NCBI GenBank assembly: GCA_947561715.1
Contig: OX387202.1
Span: forward strand, 20,969,001 to 21,033,000
Source of the DNA: Ascidia mentula
Lineage: Eukaryota; Chordata; Ascidiacea; Phlebobranchia; Ascidiidae
DNA: 64,000 nt
Direction: 5' to 3'
This document shows, piece after piece, positions 46,561 through 59,661 of the stretch. The notes under the pieces are model-generated. The model saw nothing but the letters and a program-made list of their open reading frames with translations. It ran no database searches and had not been told where the DNA came from. How positions within the stretch are numbered: the stretch's first letter is position 1; each line of letters opens with the position of its first letter. Made by a program: the position numbers and the translations under genes.

Positions 46561-49500
46561 TTATTTCTTAAACCGATCGGAGAAATTTGGTGAGCAAGGT
46601 GTCGTCAACTCCTTACCCTGGGGTTCTGGGACAGGTCTGTACTTGTGGATGCCGTGCGCTTTGTGGACGAGTTGTTTACGAAGTTGAGCGATTTGTTTTT
46701 CCTCCTCTTCCTCCTGAACCTGCCTCCGTTCCTCCAGGAGAGCCTCTTTCCTCCTGGCTTCCTCTTCACGCTGATGAGCGATGATCTCTCGCTGCTTGGC
46801 ACGCTCAGAAGAGTGGAGAGTGACCTCGAGTGGTTCTATTTAACAATCAAATGTTTTCTGTCAATGCTTGGTTTTCCTGTCCGTGTTCAACCAGATACGT
46901 GTCGAAGTGTATTTGGGTAAATGCAGTAAAATACCTGATCCACTTTACAGTAGGTTTTGTGTTTTAAGACAAGTTGTCGGTCACCGACTGCACTGATGAG
47001 ACCTGATAGGTCCAAGTAGCACACGCAATAGCTCACTGATTATTAATGACTCATTTCTTGCATATTAAACACATTATTTGTCACAAAAGAGCTAGAACTA
47101 GACTGGGTCACATTGTTGGGAGGTTTTTTTAGTTTGCAAAACCATTCCACATCAAACCAATACATTCAGTATTGGTTGTATGTAAACACCTACTACAAGT
47201 TACTCACCAACGACTCTGCCAACCCTCTTGGGTGCAAACGGTTTCCCTTTTATGACTTTTTCATAATCGTTGTTGGCTTTGAAGAGAGTTTTCTCGCGTA
47301 GGTGCTTAACGTCTTCCTTCACCTGCACAAAAATTAACCCAAAAGACAGGAATATTAAAAATGTGCATTGGAAGTTCATGAAACAACATTTCATAAAATA
47401 ATTCAACAAATCTATCATCACAAACCATCTTTTGAGCCGGCTGTTCTAACTCAGTGGCTGTTCTAACTCATTTCATTGGATTTTGTATCACAAATATGTC
47501 TATCACTACCACAAGCATTAAATATAAACCACCCCCCACCTGTCTGTTCCATTCCTCCACGCGATGACCGACTCTTTCCTCAATCTGAAGTTTAAAAGGT
47601 TTTGCTTTTGTTGCTTCTTTCACAGATTTTGGTGGGAGAGTTGGTGTGGCAGGGATTGGCATCGGACGGGCTTTGAACGCAATGGGCTGCATACAGAGGA
47701 ATACAACTGTACTGCATACAGAGGAATACAACCAGGGGCGTATCCAGGAATTTTTAAAGGGGGGGGTCCAAATTTTTTTAGGGAATTCCCCGATTTTCAG
47801 GTATAAACTATTGTGGCGAGAATCGCAAAATACGAACGCCGGTGTTCGCGCCAATCGTCACATAAACGGTGGCTTTCTGGCTTCCGCAATTGTGTAACGC
47901 TATGGAAAGTTTACCAACTAAACTAATTGACTTTCACGCAAGTAAACCGCTTGTCATTACAACGTGGCCACTAAAAAACGACGTTTCGTCCGTGAACTGA
48001 CGAAAAATGACACTTGTTTCGTAACAATGCAACATGTTTGGTAACAATGCCAAGTGTTCGGTAACAATGCTCCCTGTTTGGAAACAATGGCGAATGCAAC
48101 ACGATGCGGTTTTTAGGTCAACGTCAAAGAAAATTTCTGGTTTTCACGCGGATTTTGACAAAAATATACAGTGGCGTTTGTTTAGTTATTAAAAAAGACC
48201 AAAATATTTTACAAAAGGGGGGGGTCCGGACCCCTCGGACCCCCCCCCTGGATACGCCCATGAATACAACTGTATTCACTTTACTTATTTTTATGATTCT
48301 GATAATATTTTGTGATTTCCGTCAGCTATTCACGTATAAAAAGTATTTGTAACCTTCTGTTCGTCGTTAATAAGCTCCTTAATTTTTTCTTCCTTCTTCT
48401 GAAGTCGCTGTTTGTCGATTGAGTCAAATGAGAAGGGTTGAGCTTTGGTCGGTCCCTTCTTCTCTATGTGAGGTTTCACTGGGATTCCATGCACCACAGT
48501 CAAGTGTGTCTCATCCATCTGTTACGATTCACATAATTTATTTTCATCCAACAACAACCACGAGGCATTAGAAACTGTAAACGATTAGATTGAGTTTTCG
48601 ATGGAATTCATGGCAATGATTAACTAGGTACATTTTAACAGAAATTACAACAGTATTTTGATCAGAGCGAAAACGAAGATTTCATTGAGAAAGTGAACTC
48701 ACATGCTTGCTCAGGTTCCTACCAAGCAACGATGAATTTTGGGATTCTTTTCTTAAAACCTGAAAAATTTTGAACATTGGTTTCTTGTGTTTGCGGATCT
48801 TTCAAATGAGAAATTCAACTAAAGCCTTGATGTAATTTTATCATGAAGAAAATAAAAGTGCTGGATGTAATAATGGATTACTTGATTTAAGTTTTTAATA
48901 CCTCTGCCTCGTGTGCCTTCTCAGCATGAACCTTTGCTCGATCTTTCAAAGCAAATGCCGGACTTTTTGGCACGGTAACTTTCAACTGAGGTTTCTCCTT
49001 CAAACCCTGTATATAACAGTTCATACATAACATTTACGATCGTAATTAAAATCAACAAACAAACACAATCATTTACAGGAAAGTCATGGGTTTAAAGTAG
49101 TTGAAGAAGATACATTCTGTGTAAACCCAGTTCAAACTGAATATAAACCATCAAACACTATTACTTTAAAAGTTAACAAAGTTGAGACTAACAATCTTTT
49201 TCATGTGAAAAAATATTTATGATCAGGAAAATCATTCACATGATTTAAATCCAGGAACCCTGGACCAGGGTAAACAAAATTTTCTGAAAACTTACACAAA
49301 CTTTTTCCAGTATTGCGGAAGGAACAGGCTGAGCTTTAAATACTTCAGGCTTCACTTCATTCTCATGTGGTTTATGATTTTTGTGTGGCTCGGTGAGGTT
49401 AAATCCGACAGGAACAGTTGTGGGTTTTGGTTCCACTGCTTTCAGTTTTTCCTTTCCGTCCAAAGCAGTCTTGTTGACTGGATTCGCCTTAAACTTGTAT

Positions 49501-51932
49501 CTGTGGAAAATAAACAAGAAAATTACAGATGGTCTGCTATGGTTCTGGTCGATAAACAATAAAAAAACAACTTCTTCATTTCTTCAACTTCAAGGTCCTC
49601 TTTTTCTTTCGCGCTCATTGTTGATATCGGCTTGTTTCTAGGTTTTGAGGAAAACTTTGGTGTTTTGGGCTCAGTAATATGAAGGGCAGTGGCTTTCATT
49701 GGACCATCTGAACCAAAATATAAAGGTTACATATATACAGTTTAGGATCAGGGAAAGACATTTTTTTAAAAGTTATATTCTTCAATACAAGCTGCAAAGA
49801 AACCAACAACTGATATTATTTAAACACGATAAAGAACTAACTGTTGGAAAGACCAGTTTTCTTTGTGTTCTTGAAACGTTTTGGAGTTGCTTTATGGAAA
49901 TCAATGATAGCTTTTGCCATTGGAACAAATGATGGTGGTGGATTTTCTTCTGGTTTCTTTCTTTTGTTCTGGTTGAAGTGGAAAGGTTCAGGCACGGTTG
50001 CTTTCGGTTTGTACTGAGAAAAAAGGTGATGTCAGCACTTTTAAGTATTGTCACAAACCTCCAACTTACAGGTGAAGGGTTGTGTTTCCGTAGATCAGAA
50101 GTAAAGTCCTTGGATGATGAAACATCGCTCCTCAGCGCCATCGAGTGGCTTCTTGCAATCCTTTCATCTGTTTTAAAATGGAATTCTGTGGATCAACAAA
50201 AATAAAATATTGCTGTTTGTAAACCTTTCAGTTTTCAGAAGGAAGCCACCCAACAACTGTAGGAAATAAAGAACACTTGGTTTGAACCTTTTGGTTTAGT
50301 GCAATGTGATTTAACAGCTGGTGCAGCACTTGCGGGTTTTTGACATTTTTTTAGAAACTTTTCATTTTCTTTCTTAGTGTGTGCCGCCTCTTTTCGCAGT
50401 TGTACAATCTTCTGCAGTTCGCGTTCTTCACTTGTAAGTGCTCGTTTATGTGTCGTTCTTTTGTCGGATGCAGGAAACCTAAAAACAGAAACCAAAGCGT
50501 CTAAGTAAACAACAACAACCAGGCTGTCTGGGGCTCTTGTACACTACTTATATTTGTTTCTTCTTTTGTAAGGGAATCCATACATTTTGAACACTCTTAC
50601 TCAAAACAGTCAAAAAAACACTTTCTTACTTAAGCAGCTTCGTGACATCCACAGAGTTGGCCTGTCAGAAAAAAATATATACAACATTGTCTCTTTGCAA
50701 AATAATTCTGTTCAAAGTGAAAGCACTCAATATAAATACATGCAATTAACGGTGTGCAAGCAAACACATGTTTGTACCCTTTGGTGCTTAGGAATCGGTT
50801 TTGCTGAATTTGATTTTGCTTTTTTTGATGCAGGTTCTGGGTTATTTGTGTTGGGAGTCCGATTTTGTCTTAAACTTCTACGAAGAGGTTGTTTTGTTGC
50901 TGAGGCTGATTTCAGAGCAATATTTTTATGTCTGAAAGACAAGTAATATTTATATACGCTTTGTTATTCAAAAAAAAATTTAAAACATTTCTAACTCAGG
51001 TTAATGGTATCTTTTTTACTTCTTCTCATATCCAAGATACATTTATTTCTTGTAACATATGCTCATACAAGAGCTTCATAGTTTTAGTTGCTTAGACTTG
51101 AAGTGGGACTTGAAAAACTAAACATATATAAAATATTTTTATACTTTTTTTCAACATTTTCCTTTCCTGCAAACGTTGCTTTGCCAGAATTCCACGAAGC
51201 CAAACGACTTGGGGTCATAATGTTTGAAAGTGTTTTGGGTTTGGAGCCGATCGACATTTCCTCTTTCACTTTCTTGTTTTCTTTTTCGGAAACATCAGCT
51301 TCTCCAGTCGAATCTTCTGTGGTGCTGTATCGTATTCTTGCAACGCCGCTCACATTCATTTCGTCAGCATTGTTCGTGACTGTGATTCCTTCTTGACTTG
51401 ATGGGAGTTCAGACTTTTCAAACAATTTTTGCATTGGTTTTACAACTCCTACCGCTGTAGGTGCATGTTTTGTTTCATCAAATTTGAGTATGGGCTGTTT
51501 GGAGGAACTGTTAATTGAACCAGATGCCATTTTTACAGATGCTTCAAAGTCCTCAGGTATTTCTCTCACTGATGTGAAGTCATCTTCTTCTGTGTGGTAA
51601 TCTACAAGTGCAAAAATGACATTGACTTCAACATGATAGAGAAATATCAGTTGGAAAACGTATCGTCTATTTTTTCCATATGTAAATACAATCTTAGCAC
51701 TAGTTTAAAAGTTTGGAAAGTAAAATACGTGTTTTTACTTTGCAATGGAGAATGGAAGACATCTAAGCTCAAAGCATGATATTTAAAATTATTTTTTTAA
51801 TATTTAGCAAAATGTACAAATCAAAGTTGACTTACTAAAATAATCTTCAGCATCATCTTCCTGTTCATGTTCCCTGTTTTGGAAATCAACACATCTCGGA
51901 GCATCAAATTCCCAAAGCTGTGCTTCAGACAT
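46561..51932 (-). CDS. TPX2: Targeting protein for Xklp2 (spindle assembly factor)
   Basis: Ran-regulated microtubule nucleator and Aurora A activator at the mitotic spindle. Fifteen exons from ATG 51932 to TAA 46561 give about 805 residues: 51836-51932, 51145-51601, 50778-50931, 50630-50661, 50288-50478, 50070-50185, 49842-50013, 49572-49707, 49302-49500, 48902-49006, 48703-48759, 48354-48518, 47540-47686, 47208-47322, 46561-46835. Landmarks: N-terminal LWEFDAPRCVDF (cf. the YSYDAP-type Aurora-binding start), EFHFKTDERI, repeated KAxPFxF/FKAxP blocks, and the C-terminal EEEKQIAQLRKQLVHKA…KYRPVPEP before SPNFSDRF, the TPX2 signature and kinesin-5-binding end. All phases agree. A hAT-type MITE sits in an intron at 47733-48262. 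Confidence 0.95.
47733..48262. mobile_element. hAT-type MITE in a TPX2 intron
   Basis: 530 bp with ends CAGGGGCGTATCCAG / CTGGATACGCCCATG and an 8-bp target duplication AATACAAC (47725-47732, 48263-48270). G-rich subterminal tracts (GGGGGGGTCC) pair across the element. Internal short repeats of TGTTYGGTAACAATGC. No coding capacity. Confidence 0.9.
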
Positions 51933-52871
51933 GTTTGCTGGCTGTTGATAAAACAAGATAAAATCTGGTAAAAGAAACAACACAGTTGATCGATAAACAA
52001 ACAAAAACCAAATCTTCGATGTTTTAAAACAATTACCATTGATTAAAGGTGACCTAAAATAAACTGCCAAGCTACACAATTATCGAATAACTGCTTTCTT
52101 GCCACCTCATTTAAACACAAACCAGCTTTTGCTTGTTAAGATTAAAATTCCCGCCTCGGTCTAAACTCTACCACCAAAGTCGCTGCAGTGGAAAGTTTAT
52201 AGTTATGGGGGAATTTATCGTGACTCGAACCTTCCACTGTCACAACCCATGGACAGTTACTGCTTTCAATGCGCACCAAATAGAGGTTATGACGCGTTTT
52301 AGTCCGTGTAATTTGCAACTTTGTTCCCATAAAACAGAAGTGACCAACGTTTCAGATTTTACACTTGGCTTTATATTTGACGGCCTAATTTTAGAAAGTC
52401 ATTGATTTGAAACCTTCCTTTTAGTGAACAATTTTATCTTGACAACTTATCAGCTCTCGCACCCAATACAAGAATTTGATAACGCTCTTAACTTCTTTTT
52501 TATTGATAATTTTTGGCCAGAGTGTAAACACCTTGCCTTGCCCATACCTTCACAGCCTAAACCCTTTATTTGCTCAAACGCAATGCGTTTGTGAGTCACA
52601 ACAAACGAATGAATTAAATAAAACTACAGTGGACTCAGTAAGAGGGATGCTACACTTTTGAATTTTGCAACGGAAGTTTCATAATTGTTGAAATTCTAAC
52701 AAGGTCATGACGAAAACAAGTCTCAAGTAATAAAAATGAATCGGACTGATTTCTCCCAGACAAAATACATTACAAGCATCACAGAGAAATATACATGTGT
52801 TGCTTCACACGATGGACACAATTTGAAAAAACGATTGCTCTTTTACAAAACAAAACCTGCATTAAAAATAA

Positions 52872-55800
52872 TCAGGTATTTTTTGTTGGTGAAGTGAGAA
52901 CCCAAAATTGTAGCCAGAGGGGGTAAAGTAAAAGTGCAACAAAACTGAAAACCCAACTTTGCTGAGTAACAGACTCTTCATACATAGTGACATGGAGCCA
53001 GACAAACTGGTTTCCAAATGCATTAAACTTTCCATTGCACAAATACACGGAGACAAAGACTCCCATTATCACAGGACTAATGAGGATTGCAACCATCTTT
53101 CTGACAATGTTAACCCTGAAATGCAAAGTCAGTCAAAAATTTTGTCACCATTGTTCAGGTTTTCAGCAAGTGAGAACAATTTGTAGTTAAATGCAAAATC
53201 TTGGTCAACACATTTTAAAACTTGGGAGCAAAACCAACATATTTAAAAATAAATAAAACTTTATTGATAAGTTGTCGCACACCTAATGTCAATATTAGAC
53301 AGAGCTGGTTTTGAGTAGCAGATAACCAGGAGGTGGTTGTGGCTTGGTCGTTTATATAGAATGGTTTGAATAACAATCTACGAACATTGCCTATAGCTGA
53401 CCTGATAAAACCAGGTTGAAGGAGTACTGTTGGTAAAACATAGCACACGGCCAAGAACATTCCAAGTGAGAAATTAATAATGGCCACAACCCCAAATACG
53501 ATGGCTTCATGCAACAAACTTATAACGAACAAACATCGTTCATCTTCTTGTGACAACCTGCAAGGTAGGAGGCATTGAAGTTTATACCAACATTATGATG
53601 TTTGGAATAAAAACCTTCTGGCAATTTAATTGACCATCACTACATGCAATAAGCAAGAAAAGTTCCCACTCATATCATATAAAGGTTACCAACCTGTAAG
53701 TAGTAATGAGGAACATCCCACAGATTTGGACGGACACTAGTAACAGTGTGACACTGACTGATTGGGAACAGTTAAACATTTGCGACCACGTTTCCATGAA
53801 AAGCGGGCAGTAGTAGAGCATGAAACCAAGTATGTGACAAAGTATTATCGTCATGAAGATTTGTTGTAATGTTGACGCTTCTTCATTCTACATGGTTACA
53901 TATAAGAGTGAGACTTTAACAAGTTTTCGACAATCAGTAATTCCACGCTGTTTGCACATCTTATCCAATAGCTTATAAATAAAGATAAAGAGTTTGTGAA
54001 ATAAAACAGGAATTTCAAAGGCAAATTTCTTTAAATCCATGATAAAATTGTTGTATTGAAAACTTACACTTGTTTCAACATAACCTCCTGCATAATCTGA
54101 TCCCATATCTTGAAGGATTCCATCAATATTTTCCTCCTCTGTCTCCTCATCCTTTTTTGTCTCCACAGATTCCTCCACGGCCATTTTGTTTGTTTCGAGA
54201 ATAATTGAGAGACCGTGGGACGAGTTTACGTTAAGGAAAATGTTTTCGTCCAATCAAAAAGTTTTCAGTCACCATATTTTTTTTAAGGTATCAGGGGGCC
54301 TAAAATTCTCTAAATCATTTTGCAGGGAATGGTCAAGAAGTGGTTTTTGAAATTTGTCAAATTATATCTGAGAGAGTTGATAAACTCAAAGTACATATTT
54401 TTATTTTAATTAATCTGTTCTTCTGGCACAATTAAACATAACTTTTATTTATCAACGGTCCTGATGAAGTCTAGCTGTTTAATGTACCAGAAGAACAGAC
54501 AAATTGAAACACAATGATTCTGGCAACATCAGCAACATAACCAAACCAAATAGCTGAGATAAACTTAACTAACTTATGTAAAAACCTGCAAACAAAATGA
54601 AATTAAAATCCAAGGATATTTTGAGGGCTGGCACAGCAAGTATGAGGCCCAGTGGAACCATGTACATTCCTATGGAGATGTAGTTGTTCGTTGAAGGAAG
54701 AAGATAGAAAAAAAAAGACTGATGAAATCGCTCCAACAAATTGTTCAAACTTCGTGAAATTCCCTCAATTACCCTTGGTAGACAGATAACATAAATTAGG
54801 ATAAAAAGAAAAAAATTATTGGAATCGATTCAGTATTTTTGGAAGAAACTCAATTTTAGCACTGACCATTCCAGATTATGTACATAACTGATAAATTAAC
54901 AATGCCAGACTGCATATACATGCAAGTGTAGTGTCTCTGTTTTGTGCCAAAATCAGTTTCAAACATACATGGCTGTCATGTATGAATAACAATGGGCCTC
55001 TTTGAAATTACCCTTAAATTTGGACAAGCTTAGCAACAGCAGTTACCGACTGCAAAAGTTGTTGATCACTGTAGGTAGTTAGTATATTGTTGCTTGAGAT
55101 ATAATACAATACCATAGACTAAAATCCATTTTTACATGGTTTTAATAATTAAATCTGCAGCAGCTAATTTTGGCCACATCCTTAATGAACTGGCACTGAA
55201 AGCATTAAACAACAGGCTTTGTTTGCACACAATTAAAAGGTTCAGACCTTCCCATCCTTTCATATCCTGCATTTCCCCACTGTGGGTTGTACACCGTTTG
55301 TAGTGTAAGTGCCTCAATTCCGTGCCGCAAAAACTCTCCATGGTTGCCACTAGATGTCCCTGTCAGTTGTTTTTTCATCATTTTGATTGTTGCACCCATG
55401 TAACTTTTCATTCCTTCAACTGAGGTTGGGTTCCTTGGAAGAAACTAAAACATATGTCGATAAAATCTGCTTCAAAAATTGAAATATTGGGATCTACCCA
55501 AAACTGCAGATGCAGATGCCAGGCTGATCCTGTATAAAAAGCTACTGCTTTTTTAGTCGATAAAATCTATGTAGTTTTGTGAAACAAGGCATTGTTATTA
55601 TTATATTCGTTAATTTGACACCAAACAAATGTGTTGTGGAAATTTATGGAAAATACCCCCCCACCTCATGGTTAACTGAAACACCGATACCATGCATTCG
55701 TATCAACCGCACAGCAACATTGAAGAGATCCAAATTGGGAAGTTGGCCATTGTAACCTTCAACTGACAAGTCGATGAAACTCAAAGCATCCTCCTGTAAC

Positions 55801-56857
55801 AACAGTTGTGTGGAATCATTGTTGTGTGGTATCATTGTTGTGTTGTATCATTGTTGTGTGGAATCATTGTTGAATCCATTCCATCGGTCAGTTTTAGGAG
55901 AACTGAAGAATACAAACCTCCATATGAAGAGCAAAAGCAGACTGAATTGATCCAGCTCTAGCTCGTAGTTGGTCAGCCTTCACGGGGTAAGATTCAATTC
56001 CATGGTAAGCGTTCAACCAAGCTCTTACACCAAACGATCCATGTTCAGTGAATAGAAATACAATGTCTTTAGCCCAATAGAATTGTCCTAAAATCACAGT
56101 TTTATCAAAAACATTTCAAATACCAACACAAAAGTAAACCAAAACTTTCTTGTCTTTGTCAACCATATTTGTATGGAGTTGAATAAACTGTGATTCAACA
56201 TCTTAGATATTTGTTACTATTGAACAACAATAATCAGACAAATAAAGACTTACGTCTCATTTCTTTAGCAAGAGCAACAACGACCCCCATGGCAAAGTTG
56301 TGCTTGTCAGCTAACATAGGAACATTGATGACAATGCACTCTGTGCTAGCCGACCTCGGGGCCCGAACAATCCCGTAAATATTGGTTCCATTTACATTCT
56401 GTACGTAATCAAGGTTAAAATTTCAACCATTTAAGTTAAACGTGTAACTTACACCACCATTTTCGACAAATTTTTCTTTGAAGTTGAATGTTTGTTTGTA
56501 AACTTCAAGACCAGATTCTGTCATAATTCTTTCCAACTCATCAATGACTCCACTTAAAACATTCAAAATATTCAATATGTATTGTTTTCAATCTTTAGAT
56601 ATTTTTAACGTTGTTCGTGCAATTAGCAACAGTCAACCAGTACCAACCTGTTTGGATCAAGTATATCCATGTTGATGTTGTGGATTTGTTCTTCGGTCGA
56701 TGAAAATTTTGGTTCAACAAGGCCTGGTAGTAACGCATTTTCAGAAAAATAACAATTCTGTCTAAATCCTTCCTGGCTCAACAGCAAGAATCCAACAATC
56801 CCACCAAAGTACAACAAAAAACTGAAACACGAAATGTAAATGATTCTCGTACTAATT
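52872..56857 (-). CDS. GPAA1: GPI transamidase subunit GAA1 (first coding exon not found)
   Basis: Multi-spanning ER membrane subunit of the complex that attaches GPI anchors to proteins. Exons: 56648-56857, 56453-56552, 56254-56398, 55918-56087, 55665-55793, 55248-55444, 54620-54773, 54068-54214, 53694-53887, 53402-53557, 52872-53115; phases agree throughout. Landmarks: an N-terminal membrane helix (LLYFGGIVGFLLL), SENALLPG, NIYGIVRAPR, FYWAKDIVFLFTEHG, LSVEGYNGQLPNLDL, FLRHGIEALTLQ, LLERFHQSFFFYLLP, ISIGMYMVPLG, and NFSLGMFLAV in the C-terminal helices. The exon ending at 54620 is joined to 54214 by an AT-AC intron. The start codon exon, which must end in phase 2, was not identified upstream of 56857. 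HYPK lies about 420 bp upstream on the same strand. Confidence 0.93.
54215..54619 (-). other. U12-type AT-AC intron in GPAA1
   Basis: On the minus strand the exon end CTCAAA is followed by ATATCCTTG (54619-54611), the AT-AC minor-class donor. TTCCTTAAC (54238-54230) matches the U12 branch-point consensus exactly, and CCCAC| ends the intron 15 bases later at 54215. The join is phase 0 on both sides. No AG-ending acceptor exists between the upstream in-frame stop and the exon, so a U2-type splice cannot explain it. Confidence 0.85.
54415..54498. repeat. Hairpin with Penelope-like motif in the AT-AC intron
   Basis: Inverted arms CTGTTCTTCTGG…ATTAAACA and TGTTTAAT…CCAGAAGAACAG enclose CCTGATGAAGTCT, the phrase found in the Penelope-like termini of this window. 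Probably a short element relic. Confidence 0.55.
55799..55874. repeat. GTTGTGTGGAATCATT minisatellite
   Basis: Four imperfect units of about 16-18 bp in a GPAA1 intron. Confidence 0.75.
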
Positions 56858-57273
56858 CTAAAATTAAAAACAATATTGGCAAGTGCAACATTGTTTTAAC
56901 GAACATTAAAGTTCATGCTTTAAACCTGAAAACTCATTGTAATGATTTATTGGGTAAAATCTTTTTACCAATTGGAATCCTGTTAATTTTCTCCTTCAGC
57001 AGCTGCAGTTATTCAAATACTAATGTGCGTTATTATCCGACTCAACAAACAACCAGAAATTTAATTGAACCGAAAGAATTTTATTGCAAGTTTAGTAATC
57101 ATAAAACAAATAGAATTTGAAACCTAACAAGCATATCTTGGAATAGTTTTGTTCAAAAGTATTCATTATTGTCACAACCAAGAAAAAAGAAACTCCTTTA
57201 TTTCAAAACATGAAAAGGTGTGAATAGCAGCATAATAAAATAACACTGAAATTGGGAAAATATTTTAATTGCT

Positions 57274-57715
57274 TTAGGAATTCACCAATGCAACCAAAGT
57301 TTGAACAACATTTCCTTTATTTTCGCGCAGTGCTCTTTCTGCCTTTGATTTGGGAATTTCCATTTCATTCATGACAAGTTCAACATCTTCTTTTGAGATT
57401 TTAACCTTCATAAGTTCACGCTCTTCTGCTTGTCTTGCTTTGACTGCTTGTCCCAAGTTGGCTAAGACATCCCCAACATCCATCACATTAATTTCCTTTT
57501 CCTCTGCATAATCTATGAGATGTGATGTATGACAATTTCAATACAATTGCATTAAAAGTTCATTATTCACATTTCGTTATACCAAAAAAAATATTTGCGA
57601 CTTCATCACCAAAATATCAAGTATTCTTACCGGTGACGCGTTCCAAATCTGCAGCACTTTCAGTTTCATGTTTCTTCTTCTTATCTTGGAGCTGTTGGTC
57701 TTCCTCTGCGTCCAT
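57274..57715 (-). CDS. HYPK: Huntingtin-interacting protein K (NatA-associated, UBA-like)
   Basis: Ribosome-associated regulator of the N-terminal acetyltransferase NatA. Two exons, 57631-57715 and 57274-57512, give 107 residues (324 bases, phases agree). The N-terminus is charged (KKKKHETESAADLERVT); the C-terminal half shows the conserved block GDVLANLGQAVKARQAEE and a UBA-like domain ending KVSKEDV-type KISKEDVELVMNEMEI, ERALRENKGNVVQTLVALVN. Upstream, a strong donor at 57803 (AATTTG|GTAAGT, minus) suggests a 5' UTR exon around 57804-57980. It lies just upstream of GPAA1 on the same strand, so shared transcription is possible but unproven. Confidence 0.93.
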
Positions 57716-58312
57716 AACTGCTTTATCTAATCTCCTTTGTCTTAACCTAACCAACCTCAACGACCCTACGCGAAATTTACACAGAAATTAACGTCAAACT
57801 TACCAAATTTTGTTCACGTGCAAGAGAACTTTCTTTAATCCAGACATGATGTTTCACTCTTCTCTTCAAATACCGTCTAATCCGTAACAGCACAGTGAGA
57901 GTAGTTTTCACCAAACGATATTTTGCTCTTTTGTTACGACATAAATTTTGCCAACACTCAAAAAAGTTTCCCGATAACACTGATATTAATAAACTAAACC
58001 TAAGTTAGACACTAGAGATAACTGCTTCAGCATCTGGTATGTAAGTACAGGAAGTTTTTCTTGTTGTAACTTCTTTTGCCATATTGCTGCGTCGCCGTAT
58101 GTAATCGGAATGTCCTCTCAACAACTGCAGGAAATCGTTTCGTAGCCTTTCTCGTTCAAAGCAGTTTGACAAAAACCCCGTTAGCGCATCTATAATAACA
58201 AAACTGATACAATAAAGTGTGATGATGTCGTCGTCCCAACTCTACCACAACGTATTTTATTTATCGTGCCCTGGTTACAAATGTTACAAACTACACAAAA
58301 ATTAGGACGTAA

Positions 58313-59037
58313 AGGCCCGTTTACAGTACAGACGATTCCGTGTTTGTTTTATTGTGCGCGTGTGCTGAGTTGTGCTGGGATGGGATGTGCCGGTCTGTGC
58401 TGGGATGTGCTCGCTTTTGCTCGACGAGCATAAATTCGGGCACAGTTGGGCACATTTCGGCACACATTGATGCGAGAGTGCAAGGCGACTGCTTAAAAGG
58501 AGAGGACATATATTATTTTAGTGGTGATTGTGTGATGCGGCCGCGTTTGACATGTGAGCGATTGTTTTTAAGAGTATGAAATGGTGCCGTAACTGAATTA
58601 CAAAGTGGTGTGTGGAACGGCGTCTCAGCGGGATGCTGCTGTGGAAAACAATTGGTTCAATTATACCAGCTTTGTTTTCATAATCTGTGATATTTGGTTC
58701 AGCATATTGTAGTGTTACCTTGCGTCGTAAAAAATTATGCAAAACAGTACATGCCTTAACTGTGTAAAACAGTACATGCTTTTTGTTGAAGAATATGTAC
58801 AGCCAATAACAACAACCTTAATTTGTATCTATAATAACGCTGGCGGGGCCGAGAAATGCAAGGCAAGATTGACATCCTTAAAAAATTATCAACGTAACTT
58901 GTCACTTGCACTTGTCGGTTTCGTGTTCATTACAGGAAAATCCCTGTAGTCGTCCTCGATTATTCCAGTAGTGTAAACACCGTGTGTCCCAGACTGTGCT
59001 GTGCCGTGCCATACGGTGTTCGTGTGTAAACGGGCCT
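58313..59037. mobile_element. PIF/Harbinger-like MITE
   Basis: 725 bp with perfect ends AGGCCCGTTTACA / TGTAAACGGGCCT and TAA target duplications at 58310-58312 and 59038-59040. GTGCTG-rich subterminal repeats; no transposase. The TWA target and GGCCCG ends fit PIF/Harbinger derivatives. Confidence 0.8.
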
Positions 59038-59040
59038 TAA

Positions 59041-59661
59041 GAGATACCTGATCTGCATAACAAACTATAACCACTTATTTCTATGCCACAATGACCCCTG
59101 CACAAATGACATAACCACTTGTAATTCTTCCCTAATTAAATAAAAAATGTTTGTCATATTATTTAAATTTACTTCACTGGTATCGAGTGATTTTATGCCC
59201 TCTTCACAAAAAAAAAACTCATAAACAACAAAGAGAAAAAGAGTGAAAGGAAAATGTCAAATAATATTAAATGCATTATTCCATGAATATCTCAGTAGAT
59301 TGTGGGAGGAATGTTAATAATTATGTTCAAATGTTTTTTTCCTTGCAAAGATTTTTTTTTTGTTATCTGTTTATTGGCATCACAGGCATGATGAAAGCTG
59401 CTGACAATATATACAAGCCGCGTGTAAACCCATACTGGTAGTCACATTTGCAGAAGAATGTTATAGCTTAATGCATATCGTTTGCCTCATGTAACATGTG
59501 TACATATTTCATTGGATGGGTGTTATTACACATGGCAAATTGCAAAGCACCTTGTTATGTTAGAGGGAAAGAAAAATTCACCAACAAAGCTGTAAATCTA
59601 TTGGAAACACATGAAAATTGCACATAGTTCAGAAAAATTATCATAACAACAAAATTAGTGG
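59041..59661. other. Intergenic, 3' flank of SAYSD1
   Basis: AT-rich, with no gene recognised; contains the SAYSD1 3' UTR region. Confidence 0.4.

Noticed and set aside
54068-54184. Separate gene starting at ATG 54184 for the C-terminal half of GPAA1
   Set aside because: The AT-AC intron explains the missing AG acceptor and joins both halves in phase, so gene fission is not needed.
58321-58509. Short frames at 58321-58950
   Set aside because: They lie inside the PIF/Harbinger-like MITE and reflect its GTGCTG repeats.
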